NCBI GenBank assembly: GCA_025349905.2
Contig: MU624710.1
Span: 1-29,528, forward strand
Direction: 5' to 3'
DNA length: 29,528 bases
Source: Blastocladiella britannica
Taxonomy: Eukaryota > Blastocladiomycota > Blastocladiomycetes > Blastocladiales > Blastocladiaceae
Shown here: in pieces, positions 1-9,616 of the stretch
Position numbering within the stretch: the stretch's first letter is position 1
Layout: the number at the start of each line of letters is the position of its first letter
The notes under the pieces: generated by a model
Told to the model about the DNA's origin: nothing
The model's database searches: none
What the model saw: only the letters and a program-made list of their open reading frames with translations
Translations under genes and position numbers: made by a program

Positions 1-78
1 ATTTTCAAAAGTCGAGCGACGTCTGTGCTTCCTCTGTTGGTAGTTGTTGTGTGAGTTGTGATCTAGTTTTTGGGTAGA

Positions 79-1593
79 TCAAAATGTCAAGGTACCGCGA
101 GACGCGAGCCGCATGTCGGCTTCCATATCGCGGATGAATGCCAAAAAGTGCTCGACGTACGGTTTGAGACTTGTCTTTGCCCATCCTATTCAATCCATTC
201 AATCGAATGAGAAGATCATCCAAAGAAAAAAAAAGAGAGAGTATATACCAGGAGTCGCATCGTCCACGTCCATGCTCGAGTTGAGCTCGCCAATCAGATC
301 CACCACCGTCGGCACCGTGGTAGGGTCAAAGCTATCGCAGTCCTCGATCGCGATCGGCACGCACACCTTGCCCGTGCCCGGGTGCACGCAGAGCGGCGAC
401 TTGAGCATGTGGTTGACGTGCGTGGTGACGTTGGCGTCGAGTCGCGGGTACATGGCCTGGAAGATCAAGTCGCGCGCCAGCGTCACCATCTCGCGCTGCG
501 TCTGCTTGGTGTTGGTGTTGTTGTTGTTGGTGGTGGTGGTGGACGACGACCGTGGGAGCGGCTGCTGCAGCTTGGTCTCGAGCGCGCGCCATTTCGCCTT
601 GGTGGTGGCCGGCGGGTCGCGGCGGTACGTGACGCCGTCGGCCGCCGTCACCTCGCTCGTGTCATCGTCGCTAGCATCACTGTCACCACTTTCTTCTTCA
701 TCATCATCTTCTTGATGGGGAGGACGACGAGAAGCACCCTTGCCAATGCGATCCCACTCGGCCGCTACTGAAGCGCGAACACTGGCGTCCGGGATCGCCG
801 ACAAGATCGCGGCCGCCGACGATGGGTGCGCGAGCAGCTGCTGGCCCACGAGCACCGTGCGCACGAACGCGGGCCGCAGGACCTGGTCGTACGCGCGCTG
901 GAGTGCCGGGTGCAGGACTGGCGGCAGCGTGAGCTTGCGATTACCCGACGAAGCTGAACGAGCAAGGTCCAAGTACTTGACGATCGCCAGGCGCGCGTCG
1001 TCGGGCAGTGCGCGCGCGGCCGCATCGCACACCCATCCGTGGATCCCGCGCCGGCCCGAAAACACCCACAGTATATGCTTGAACCCGAAATCGTCGCGCA
1101 AGGACGCGTCGAGCACGCGCTGCGCCGCGGCCATCAGCGGCCAGCACCGGCGGCACACGGCCCCACCGCGGCAGCAGGTGCGCAGGTCGTCGTAGTCGGT
1201 CATGTCAATGTCGACCACCAGCTCCTTTTCGCGGGGCACGTACGCCGACGGGTGCACTGCGCGCTTTTGGGCTGGCGGGACCGAGTACACGGCGCCCAGG
1301 TCGAACTTGATGGGTTTCAGCTGCCGCAGCTTGGCCTGCAGCGCGTCCATGGACGTGAACGACAGCGGGCGCACGAACGTGTTGTCGGGCAACGTGAAGG
1401 CAAACTCGCGGTGGGTAAAGTATTCGTTTTGCTTGGGACCGCCGCCGTACGCGAGCCAGCGGCCGTACGGGGCAAAGGGAAAGACGCGGTCGTAGAAGGC
1501 GCCGAGGAGCAGCATCGAGGCTTCGGGCGTGTTTTCCATTTCCACTGGTTCCATGGTGTCCATTCCAGTACTGTTTTCAATCGGGACGGTCAT
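79..1593 (-). CDS. PRI1: DNA primase small (catalytic) subunit
   Basis: Catalytic subunit of the polymerase alpha-primase complex, which makes the RNA primers for nuclear DNA replication. Two exons: 1593-249 and 185-79, with a 63-nt intron at 186-248 (donor GTATAT, acceptor TAG); 483 aa. The archaeo-eukaryotic primase signature is intact. Metal-binding DID lies at residues 128-130 in ELVVDIDMTDYDD, and a Cys-rich zinc motif (C140, C141, C147, C150) follows. SGRRGIHGWVCD is at 179-190 and the third catalytic Asp at 386 in YPRLDANVT. Exon 2 supplies the conserved C-terminal helix (TSLKPYVEHFLAF). The protein is longer than human or yeast PRI1 (about 410-420 aa), mainly because of an acidic, Ser/Asp- and Thr/Asn-rich insert at about 284-365. 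Start chosen at the first Met. The gene is divergent from the EH protein across 87 bp. Confidence 0.95.
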
Positions 1594-1680
1594 TGTGATC
1601 CGAGATGTTGTTGCAGCGGTTCAGTGAGATGTGAGATGAAGCTCTTTCCAAAGAAAGAAAAGAAAAAATCAATCGAGAAA
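1594..1680. promoter_or_regulatory. Divergent promoter, PRI1 / EH-domain gene
   Basis: An 87-bp gap between the two start codons must hold both promoters and 5' leaders. The side facing the EH gene is rich in A and AAAGAAA runs just before the ATG (GAGAAAATGG, a good eukaryotic start context). No TATA box is apparent. An upstream in-frame ATG at 1636 would add 15 residues to the EH protein; the 1681 ATG is preferred for its context. Confidence 0.5.
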
Positions 1681-2996
1681 ATGGCCGACGACGAAGGAAG
1701 CACCACCGTTGAGGACGACGTGGGAGGATCAGTGCGCGACCGCATTGCAATGTTCTCGTCGGGCGCCGGGTCGTCTTCCTCTTCGTCTTCTTTGGCGTCT
1801 ACCCCAGCGCCGGCCGCTGGCTGGGCCGTCTTCAGTCAGCCGCCCGCAGCCGTTACTCCCACGCCGACAACTGCCGCTGCGACAACCACTCCTGCCCGAT
1901 CAGCCAAGCCCATTGCCGCCCTGGCCGCTGCCTTGATGGTCAGTGACACCGCTTCTAGTTCTGGATCTGGTTCTGCCTCAGGCTCTGGTTCTGCGACGGG
2001 ACCGCCCCCGCGCCCGCCTGGCCGCCCAACGCCTCCGACCGTCGCACCCCGGCCAGCGGCCTTTCCAGTCCCGGTTCCGGCAGGAGCCGCTTCGCGCACA
2101 CCCGCTGCTGTTGCGCCTTCCATTGCTATCGTTGCTGCCTCGATTTCCGCGCCACCGCCCTTGCCCCCACGCTCGGCTGCCGGGTCCGCCGCCGTGACAC
2201 CGGTGCTGGGCCGGTCCCCTGCCACATCCACTCTGTCTTTGACGTCGTCCCCACCCGCCCTTCGCCGACCTCCTCCTCCCGACCTGGCTCAAGGATCGCC
2301 GCAGACGGCACGCCGTACTGGTGGACCGCCGCCGCCGCCTGCCCGTGGCGGTCGCCGAGCCCAGACCGATCCTACCGTGAATGGCCCCGCACTACCTTCG
2401 TCCCAGGCGCAGCCTCAAGTGCAGCCGCCCCCGTTGCGATCGGTCGTCACGGCCACCGCTTTCGTCAGCACCGTAGCAGCTGCAGCAGCAGCGCCGCCGG
2501 TACCGCCTCGCCCACTGGCGTTCCTCGGAAACCCAGTCCATTCTGCCGCCCCGTCACGTCCGGTGGTGGCGGTGTCGAAGCGGACGGAGCCTCCGACTGC
2601 TACTACTCCTGCTACAACTACCGCAGCTCTCGTCGCGTCGCGAGTGCCGGCGCCAGCACGCGCCCGGTACGAGGCATTGTTCCGATCCGAGATTGCAGCA
2701 GCGGGATCGTCAGCGACATTGCCGGCAGACAAGGTGGTGGCCGTGTACCAGCGGAGCCGGCTGCCGTTGACGGTGCTGGCGGACGTGTGGGACGCGGTGG
2801 TGGCTGATCCGCGCGCGACCGAGCTCAGCGGTGACACGTTCTGTGCGGGACTGTGGTTGATTGACCAAGTACTTGGGTTCGTTTTCTCAATTTCTTTTCT
2901 GTGATACTGCAGTAATTGATACGCTTATTGGACAGAGGCGAGTCGGTGCATGGAGTCGTCGAGCGACTTCGACTTGGAGCAGCCAAATTACAATAG
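1681..2996 (+). CDS. C-terminal EH-domain protein (Irs4/Tax4-like)
   Basis: Predicted endocytic or phosphoinositide-regulating adaptor whose EH domain would bind NPF-type peptides. Exons 1681-2876 and 2936-2996 around a 59-nt intron (donor GTTCGT); 418 aa. Residues 1-325 are almost entirely low-complexity Pro/Ala/Ser/Thr with poly-Pro stretches, after a short N-terminal segment VRDRIAMFSSG. The EH domain runs from about 325 to 410: YEALFRSE, then LPADKVVAVYQRSRLP, VLADVWDAV, and FCAGLWLIDQVL. The last exon continues with GGESVHGVVERLRLG, which aligns with the basic end of fungal Irs4/Tax4-type EH domains. An EH domain at the extreme C-terminus after a long disordered region matches that fungal group. 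The exon 2 frame was chosen because the other frames either stop at once or read antisense into the next gene; this join is less certain than the rest. Confidence 0.75.
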
Positions 2997-3012
2997 ATAT
3001 ATTTGCACCACA

Positions 3013-5174
3013 TCAGTTTTCATTTGAAGATGCAAGTGCCACAGAGATCAGCTCCTGCGAGGCCGGCGACAAGTGCGTGAAGGCATCTACCCCACCAGCG
3101 GCATTCACCAGCGCGCGAGTCCGTGGAGACTCGAGTGCGCGCACTTCCTCGCGGTTGGCCGTCACCAGCGTCCCGATCAACTTGGGATTCCGGTTATCCA
3201 ACCCTTTCTCTGGCACCACCGACTCAATCACATTTAGAGCCACGTCCAAGTCGCCGATCCGGCAATACGCCTCGACCGCCGACGCCCACACGTTCACGTC
3301 GGTCCCGCCCCACGGCTCGGCCGCCAGCAACCGCACCGTATCGTTCAGCCGTGTGCGATCGCCCGCGTGCCCGCAGGCGTCCAAAAGCGTGCACTGCTCC
3401 GCGATTTGTGGAACCGACCCCCGCGCCAGCGTCTCGTCCCACACCGCGAACGTGCGGTCGTGCATGCCGGCCCGGTTGTACCCGGCCATGCGCATGCCGA
3501 CGATCGCGCGCGCCGATCGGCCTCCAGACGTCAATGAGACGCCGACGCGCGCCGCGTGCGCCAAAACGCGGTCCATCCCGGCCACATCCCCGCGCCGGCT
3601 GTAGTAGTCGACGAAACGCGACACGGTGTTGGTGGTGACGATGACGCGGTGGGTCTCGGCCATGGTCCGCCAGTACGTGAGCGCGCCGCGGACGTCGTCG
3701 GCGGCCAAGAGACGCACGATCGCGGGTATGTGGGCCATTTCGTCCGTGAAGTTGCCCTCCAATGGCTGCTCTTCTTGCTGGTCATCCAGCAACGCGAGTG
3801 TGGCCGGGTGCCGCGGGACTCGTCCGACCGTGACCATCTCGTCAAACACCCGGCGGGCCTCGTCGCGCCCGGCCACTTGGATCGTCGCCTTGACCGCAGC
3901 CGACGCGTACATGGTTGTCAGCGGCATCCCGCGGTCGCGGTGTGCGCGCATTGCCCGCGCATGCACCGCGCGCACTTGCGCCGCGCCGCCCATCTGCGCG
4001 TACACTGCCACTGCGACCGCTAGGAGCCGCGATGAGGGTGGCGACTTGTTAGGGTACGCGGCGTATATGGCGGCTGCTCGCGGCAAGTCGTGCGCGTTGC
4101 GGTACACGGACATGTGCCAGGCGGTGGCATCAGCCGAAATGGTCGAGGCGGTCATTAATGACCGGTGAGCGACCAGTGCGCGTTCGGCGAGGCTCGGGTT
4201 GGCGGCGCCCGCACACCGTTCCAGGACTAGCTCCAGGGCGCGTGGGCTGAGTGACCGCGACGACGACGTCGATGCATTCGGACGTGAGTTGGTGGCAGCA
4301 TTAGCCATGGCTTCGAGAGCCTCCACACACGCCCGGGTATCGGACTGTGCGCCGAGGTACGCACGGTTCAGCACCGGGTCCGCGAACGCGTGGTTCAACA
4401 GTCCATGGCCTGCGGCAGCTCTCATAACTTTCTGAATCTCGGCCGCGGACGCGTGCGTGGCCACCAGCGCCAAGGCCGCTGCGCCTAGTAACTGCACCGA
4501 CCACTGGTCCGGCGGGACCGTGCGAAACACTTCCAATGCGCGGCTCGCGTCGCCTGTCCGGTGGTACATGTTCACGCGGGCCATGACCACTTGCGGGTGA
4601 TCAAGTCCTCCGTTTGGAGAAAGGGTCGCGAGTAATTGGTCGGCGGCAGCGAGACTCGTGCGCCGTTGCCGTTTGGCGACTCCCGAGACCATGCGTGCGA
4701 CCAAGCGCGGGGTTAGTTGGGACGGTGGTGCAGATAGCGCCCACGCTAACCCCGCATCTACGAGGTGGTCCCATTCGGGCCGCTGGTCGTCAGTTACTCG
4801 CGGGACAGCGGCAATCGATGCGGCAATGCGTTCGGCGGTGGGTATTGCGCCTGACCCACGGAACGCTGACGCGGGTCCGATTGCGTGGAAGGCTGCCAGC
4901 GCTCCGCTTGGGGATCCTTGAAATTATGTTGTTTTGTAATGCCCGTACATTTTGTTGTACATCAAGTCAAGAGCGACGGACCGGACGACACTTGGTCAGA
5001 CAGATCGGATGCGGCTGTGAATTCCGGTGGTGGGCCATGGCGGCGGCGATGGTCATAGTGTGCAGCACGAGAACTAGCCGAGTACAGTATCCGGGGCACG
5101 GTCGGTCGTAATACATGCCCAATCCCAAAAGAAGCAGTAGCGGCCAAGAGGAGCCTGCGTAATACCATTCCCAT
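3013..5174 (-). CDS. Pentatricopeptide/TPR-like protein, probably mitochondrial
   Basis: Probably an organellar RNA-binding or RNA-processing factor of the PPR type. Exon 1 (5174-4982) begins MGMVLRRLLLAATASFGIGH, a basic amphipathic sequence without acidic residues that looks like a mitochondrial presequence. Exon 2 (4916-3013) carries about 630 residues of helical repeats; 698 aa in all. The clearest repeat is VWASAVEAYCRIGDLDVALNVIE near the C-terminus; MYHRTGDASRALEVF near residue 175 and VSRFVDYYSRRGDVAGMDRVL are others. Coding clearly continues upstream of the first Met of exon 2 until an in-frame TAA. That stop forces an upstream exon, joined here by donor GTCCGT and acceptor AAG (intron 4917-4981, 65 nt). 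The splice is inferred from frame alone. I cannot name an orthologue. The stop lies only 16 bp from the convergent EH gene. Confidence 0.7.
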
Positions 5175-5240
5175 TATTTGCTACCAGTACCAAGATATTG
5201 GCCGCTCTTTCAATTGACCACCTAAAAGAAAGAGAAAACA
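5175..5240. promoter_or_regulatory. Divergent promoter, PPR-like gene / dolichyldiphosphatase
   Basis: A 66-bp gap separates two divergent start codons, so the promoter must be bidirectional and leaders very short, or transcription starts must lie inside the opposite gene. The right side is AAAGAAAGAGAAAACAATGG, the same A/G-rich leader type seen before other ATGs here. No TATA box is visible. Confidence 0.45.
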
Positions 5241-5988
5241 ATGGCAACCGACGCCGATCTCGAACGAGGCACATGCGACCCGCACCTGCTGACCGGGTAC
5301 TCGTCGCTGTCGCTCACGCACGTGCTGTACCCGACCGGCGCCGTGCACTCCAAACTGCTGGCGTACGTGACGTTGCTCCCGTTAGCCATGCTGGTCTCCT
5401 ACGTGACGCTAGTGGTCTCGCGTTGGAAAATGTCCATCTGGCGCGTGATGCTGGCCGGGCAATTGACTAACGAGGCCATCAACGCGGGCTTGAAATGGTG
5501 GATCCGCTCCCACCGCCCTTCGCCCTGTCACGGCGACGGGTACGGGATGCCCAGTAGCCACGCGCAGTTTATGGCGTACTTTTGGGCCTTTGGGTTGCTT
5601 TTGGTCCGGCACGAGCGCAACCGGTACTCCATGTCCGTTTATATCCTTGAGAATCGAAGCTGATCCTGGATTATGAAAGGATCGACGCCCTGCACCCGCT
5701 CCTGCGCAATTTTCTGGTGTCGGCCATTACTGGAGCCACGGTTCTTGTCATTTACTCGCGGTACCATTTCTCTTGTTTGCTCCCTCCCTCCTGATCTGGT
5801 TTCATCAAAATCAAAAATCAAAAAGAGTCCACCTCCTGTACCATTCCACGGCCCAAGTCCTGGCCGGAGCCGCGCTCGGTGTCGCGTTTGGGACCCTGTG
5901 GTACGCAGTGGCGCGGCCCGAGAACCCGTTTGGCCCGCCGCGGCGCGGATCCGTGAATAATGCGCAACCACACGCCAAGATCGCCTAA
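5241..5988 (+). CDS. CAX4/DOLPP1: Dolichyldiphosphatase (dolichyl pyrophosphate phosphatase)
   Basis: ER-membrane PAP2-superfamily phosphatase that dephosphorylates dolichyl pyrophosphate on the lumenal side, recycling the lipid carrier for N-glycosylation. Three exons: 5241-5623, 5680-5760 and 5826-5988; 208 aa. Introns are 56 and 65 nt (donors GTACTC and GTACCA). All three acid-phosphatase motifs are present: K85-x6-R92-P93 (KWWIRSHRP), PSSH at 104-107, and S154-R155-x5-H161 (SRVHLLYH). The last motif is split by intron 2 and restored exactly by splicing. Several hydrophobic segments (about 37-60, 108-125, 138-154, 162-182) fit a multi-pass protein. The N-terminus SLTHVLYPTG matches the family's LTHVEYPAG-like start. 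AATAAA follows the stop directly. The gene is convergent with malonyl-CoA decarboxylase with 20 bp between stops. Confidence 0.93.
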
Positions 5989-5989
5989 T

Positions 5990-5995
5990 AATAAA
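5990..5995 (+). terminator. Possible polyadenylation signal (AATAAA), dolichyldiphosphatase gene
   Basis: AATAAA begins 2 nt after the stop codon. Cleavage 10-30 nt downstream would lie inside the 3' coding end of the convergent malonyl-CoA decarboxylase gene. Sequence match only. Confidence 0.35.
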
Positions 5996-6008
5996 AAATC
6001 TGCATTTT

Positions 6009-7658
6009 TCACAATCGAGACTTGACAATCCGGTGTGGCGACCGGAACGCTCGCGCATTCTCGTCCAGGTGGTCCAGGTCGTACAGGTAGTTGACCATGA
6101 AGCTCAGCGATTGGTGCATTCCCTTGACTGTATGGCATGATTTCGTCAAATAATGTGTAAAAAAAAAAAAAAAGGGGAAGCAACTAAAACGAACCAGATG
6201 TGTCGCCCAGGAAATTGAGCCTCCAGGCAATGGCTCCATTTCCCAAGTGGAACCGGAACACGGGATCCCGCCGCACGTTCTCCAAGTACCTAGTTCGTCA
6301 TTTTTGATGAGGGCCAGCGATCGCGTCAACCAAAGAAATATACACGTACGCCTTGCAGACCGGCTGCATGACCTCCTTTACGAACCGCTGCTGTGCCGGA
6401 TCCGCAGCCCATTTCCCGCGGGCCACTACCGACCGGAACCGTTCCCACGACCCGAATGTGCGCACCACGAGCGCGCGGGTGGACGGCGGCACTTCGCGCA
6501 ACACGTCGGCGCGGTCCCAGTGCGCCATGGCCCATGCTTTAAACGTTGGAATTGGGGACAATGTCGAGAACGTACGCACTGACGGCCACTCGGCCTGGAT
6601 CCACGTCACGCCCATTTTGATGATCCTGGTACCCATATCGATGCCCGATAGACCGCGCATCGTCGAGTTGACCGAGTAAAACGTGGCGGTGGCGGCGGGT
6701 GCGGTTGGCTCGGCCGGGTCGGCGCCCGCATGCGGGTCCGATAACAGTGCTTGGATCGAGCCCGGAGGGTCAGGACCCGGGGACAGTGCGATTTGAAGAA
6801 TTGCCAGCGGGTCGACCAGGTGCGGGTGGGTCAGGGCCACGATCCGCCGCGACGGGAGCAAGCGCCGGTGCAAGTCGTCGAGCGACGACAGCGGGTGCAC
6901 CGTCTCGTACTGCAGGACAGCGCGCAGGAGCCGTGGGTCGGACGCGCGCGTCACTTCCGACAGCTCCAGAGCTGGTAAAAGCGTGGTCTGGATCTGGCGC
7001 TTGAGCACCGCCAGCGCCGAGCCCATGGACGGCGGCGATTGCACTGTGGCCGAGGCGGCGTGGTTCTGTTTACATTTAAAACCATTTCGTGGTCAGTGCC
7101 CAGAGAGACTGTGGTGTTCGCGATTGTCGTGCGGACAAGTGACCCAGGACCAAACGACAACTTGCCATTGACCAGACACAATAGAATCAAGAGGTACCCT
7201 ACCAGCATCTCGCCGCGCAGGGCCACCAGAAACTGCAGTCCCCAGTCCTGGACCGCGATCAGCCGCGCGACTTTAGCAACGGTGCGCACGCTCACGTCCA
7301 TTTCCCAGAGCTCTGCCCGCTCGGCCCGGCTCAGCGCATGGTACCGGTCGCGCAGATCGGCCAAGTCGGTGGCCAGTGCCACATCGTCCGTCGCAGTGGC
7401 GCTGTTAGCGGTTTTGGCCAAGGCACCCACCCGTCGGAGCTGCGCGACCAAACCGGCCAGCGTGTCGTCGGCGTAGGTCATGGCAAAGTGGAGTGGCCTT
7501 ACCAGTGGGATGCTCGGGAATTGGGAGGCGGGTGCGACCAAGGTTGTTGCCGGGCGGACGCAAAATGCCAGAGAGTGCGGAGTGCGCAAGCACAGGGACC
7601 AGGCGGCAGAGTACGTGCAGCGGGCGAGGACGGAGGGTCGGCCGTACGGCGCTGCCAT
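6009..7658 (-). CDS. MLYCD: Malonyl-CoA decarboxylase
   Basis: Converts malonyl-CoA to acetyl-CoA and CO2, linking fatty-acid synthesis to oxidation. Four exons: 7658-7203, 7065-6350, 6289-6195 and 6127-6009; 461 aa. Introns are 137, 60 and 67 nt (donors GTAGGG, GTACGT, GTTCGT). Family hallmarks: FYSVNSTMRGLSGIDMGT at about 281-298, FSTLSPIPTF with S322, and FRFHLGNGAIAWRLN with H405. The Ser and His match the proposed catalytic pair. The N-terminal helical domain includes DWGLQFLVALRGEML. Residues 1-59 are Arg-rich, Ser/Ala-rich and free of acids, like a mitochondrial presequence; a second Met at 60 (7481) is followed by the conserved domain. The protein ends S-R-L, a peroxisomal PTS1 signal. 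Dual mitochondrial and peroxisomal targeting is therefore likely, as in animal MLYCD. Intron 3 contains an uninterrupted run of 15 T on the coding strand. Confidence 0.95.
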
Positions 7659-7762
7659 TTGCCGGTTGGTTGAGAGCAGCGAGTCACGCGAGTATAAATT
7701 TTTAAAGTGAAATTATTACGCGGCCTCTCTTTACCACCGAGGTATTTCCTATATTAAAAAAA
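7659..7762. promoter_or_regulatory. Divergent promoter, MLYCD / eIF3m, with possible TATA box
   Basis: The 104-bp gap between divergent start codons carries TATAAA at 7693-7698, 65 bp before the eIF3m ATG and correctly oriented for it. The sequence next to the eIF3m ATG is an A run (ATTAAAAAAAATG). The box is a sequence match only. Confidence 0.4.
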
Positions 7763-9452
7763 ATGACGGTCCTGCAAAACACTTATGTGGTCGCCAACGA
7801 GTCCAACTTGGTCTGTAGCCATCTTTATGTCTAGTGTCTCATTTTTGAATGAGAGCAAAGACTTTGAGACTGGTCCAAATACTCACATCAACAATGGTCA
7901 ACACAGCTGTTGGAGTTTGCCGCCGTCAACGCCAAGCTGCGCACCGCGTCGCTGGGCGCCGCCGCCGCCGCCGCCGAGGCCGAGTCGTCGACCGCTGACC
8001 CCGTGATGGAGGAGGCCCGGTCCGCCATTGAGGGTGGAAAGGCCGCGATCCGCAAGCTGACGGACCGGTACGCGGCCGAGTCGGCGTCGCTTCTGAATGT
8101 GCCCGAGTCGCAGATCGAGGGCTTCTTCGCGCTTCTGCTGTCGTTGGTGAGCGCGGTGGCGGCCGGGGACGCCAAGGCCGAGGAAAAGTCGCTGTTGGCG
8201 GTGGCCAAGGCGCTTGAGGAGTCGAGCTCGGAGAAGGGCATTGTCAAGATCAAGCTGTCCGTCGTTTTCTTCTTTTGTTGTTGAGGTGCATGTCCCTGCA
8301 TAACTGACCCTCATGCATAAAACATACAGCCTGACCCACCTCTTCAACGCCATCCCCGCCACGTCGGCCGCGCGCATGCCCACGTACCTGTCCCTGGCCA
8401 AGGTTGCCGCCAAGCACGGCGAGCTGTCGGCTCTGGCTCCCTCGGTAGGCTCGCTGGCCGACTGGGCGCGCGTCTCGGGCTACCCGACCGACCAGCTGTC
8501 GGCGCTGTACACGCAGCTTGCCGACAAGTACGTTTCTGCTGGTGCCTGGGACCACGCGGTGTCGGCGCTTGTGGCGCTCCTGGCGCACGTGTACGCGTCG
8601 GCCGGCATCAAAAAGTCCCCGACCAAGGCCGTCGTGGAACCGATCTACGCCAAGGCGCTGGTGGCGGCGCTGGCTCCGGCCCGCGCGTTCGTGGACTTGA
8701 CGGCGCTGTGGGTGTCTCCCGCCACCGAGGGCGTGCTGGCTGGTACGCCGATGGTGGACCTGGTGGACGCGCTGGTGCACGGCGACTACGCGGCGTACAA
8801 GCGCTCGGCTGCCGCCAATGCCGTGACTGCCGCGGCCACCGCCGCCGCGTTCCCCAAGACCGTGAAATCGGTGCCCGCGACCGCCACGCTGGCCGCTAAC
8901 GCGCACGCCAAGGCCCGCACCGTGTACTTGACGACGCTGCGGCTCGGCGCGCCGCACGCGCTGGTGGATATTGCCGCCGCGCTCGACATCAAGCTGACAT
9001 CGCCCACCAACACGGTGCCCGTGGAGGCGCTGTTCATTTCGGCCGTGTCCCTGGGCCTGGTCAAGGGCAAGATTGCGGGCCCGCTTGGGGCCGTGACCCT
9101 GACCCACGCCGCCAAGCCGCACTTGGAGGTGGGCGACTGGGAGGCGATGCTGGGCGAGCTGGCGGCGTGGAAGGCCGGGTTGGAGAATGTGGGCCGCGCG
9201 GTGCACCGGCTGCGCGAGGACGAGGACGAGGACGAGACCGAGGACGATCTGGACCACGACAGCGACATGGACCGGTCGGACGACGAGCACTCGGATTTGC
9301 CGCCGTACTCGGACGAGGATGAGGACCTTGACGAGGAGCCCATGTACAATGGCGACCATGTGGACGCGGCGCTCGAGGAGCAGTATGCGCGGGCAGACGG
9401 AGCTGGCACTGGGGTCGTCGCTAATGGCGGGGACGGGTTTGTTGCTGTTTGA
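7763..9452 (+). CDS. EIF3M: Eukaryotic translation initiation factor 3 subunit M
   Basis: PCI-domain subunit of the eIF3 octamer core, acting in 43S pre-initiation complex assembly in the cytoplasm. Exons 7763-7810, 7907-8256 and 8330-9452; 506 aa, with introns of 96 and 73 nt (donors GTCTGT and GTCCGT). The intron 2 join reads KIKLLTHLFNAI, matching the LQLLSNLFHGM block of animal eIF3m, and is followed by YLSLAKVAAKHG. The PCI region at about 250-420 has ALFISAVSLGLVKGKI and GDWEAMLGELAAWKAGLENV, matching the family's C-terminal winged helix and final helix. Human eIF3m is 374 aa; the excess is Ala-rich N-terminal sequence plus an acidic tail from about 428 (DEDEDETEDDLDHDSD onward). Exon 1 is short (MTVLQNTYVVANESNL) and chosen by frame. 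The gene is divergent from MLYCD. Confidence 0.9.
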
Positions 9453-9468
9453 TCGTTTACATTTTTCG

Positions 9469-9474
9469 AATAAA
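9469..9474 (+). terminator. Polyadenylation signal candidate (AATAAA), eIF3m
   Basis: AATAAA lies 17 nt after the eIF3m stop in the 164-bp convergent gap between eIF3m and the GPCR gene. Its position and strand fit a poly(A) signal. Confidence 0.5.
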
Positions 9475-9505
9475 TCTTACTTACTTCGCTTTTTCCTAAT
9501 GGACT

Positions 9506-9574
9506 CGCCGAGCGAGCTGAGCACAAGGCGATCAGAATAGACCAAGGCGGCGTGCACGCCGAGCGAGCACAAGG
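9506..9574 (+). repeat. Short imperfect direct repeat in a convergent intergenic gap
   Basis: Copy 1 (9506-9528) is CGCCGAGCGAGC, TGAGC, ACAAGG. Copy 2 (9557-9574) is CGCCGAGCGAGCACAAGG, lacking the central TGAGC. The copies lie 51 bp apart (start to start) between the two 3' ends. They could be a small slippage duplication or shared 3'-end elements; no known element is recognised. Confidence 0.5.
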
Positions 9575-9616
9575 TGACGCAAAAAGAAAATTCTATATAC
9601 ACAAAAAGGAAATAGC

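Noticed and set aside
1..78. Possible end of another gene at the left edge
   Set aside because: Short frames only, none with coding bias; most simply the 3' flank of PRI1.
1039..1680. N-terminal extension of the EH gene in the same frame
   Set aside because: This stretch is antisense to the first exon of PRI1, and the peptide (His/Arg/Val-rich) is unlike the downstream protein. ATG 1681 has a good start context.
2861..3604. 247-codon plus-strand frame that could extend the EH gene
   Set aside because: It would be reached by a phase-0 join from the EH exon but reads antisense through the PPR-like gene and has no domain similarity. The short exon ending at 2996 continues the EH domain instead.
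6159..6173. A15 run that might mark a retrocopy poly(A) tail
   Set aside because: It lies inside MLYCD intron 3 between a proper donor and acceptor. On the coding strand it is the T tract of that intron; no target-site duplication is present.
7066..7202. Open reading through MLYCD intron 1 (hydrophobic peptide VGYLLILLCLV)
   Set aside because: The stretch has no in-frame stop, but 137 nt is not a multiple of three and retention would shift the conserved exon 2 frame. Clear GT and CAG ends restore LRGEML to exon 2.
8250..9359. 369-codon open frame on the minus strand
   Set aside because: Lies antisense to eIF3m exon 3, whose protein has clear family similarity. The antisense product is Val/Arg/Gly/His-rich without any domain, as expected for the mirror of GC-rich codons.
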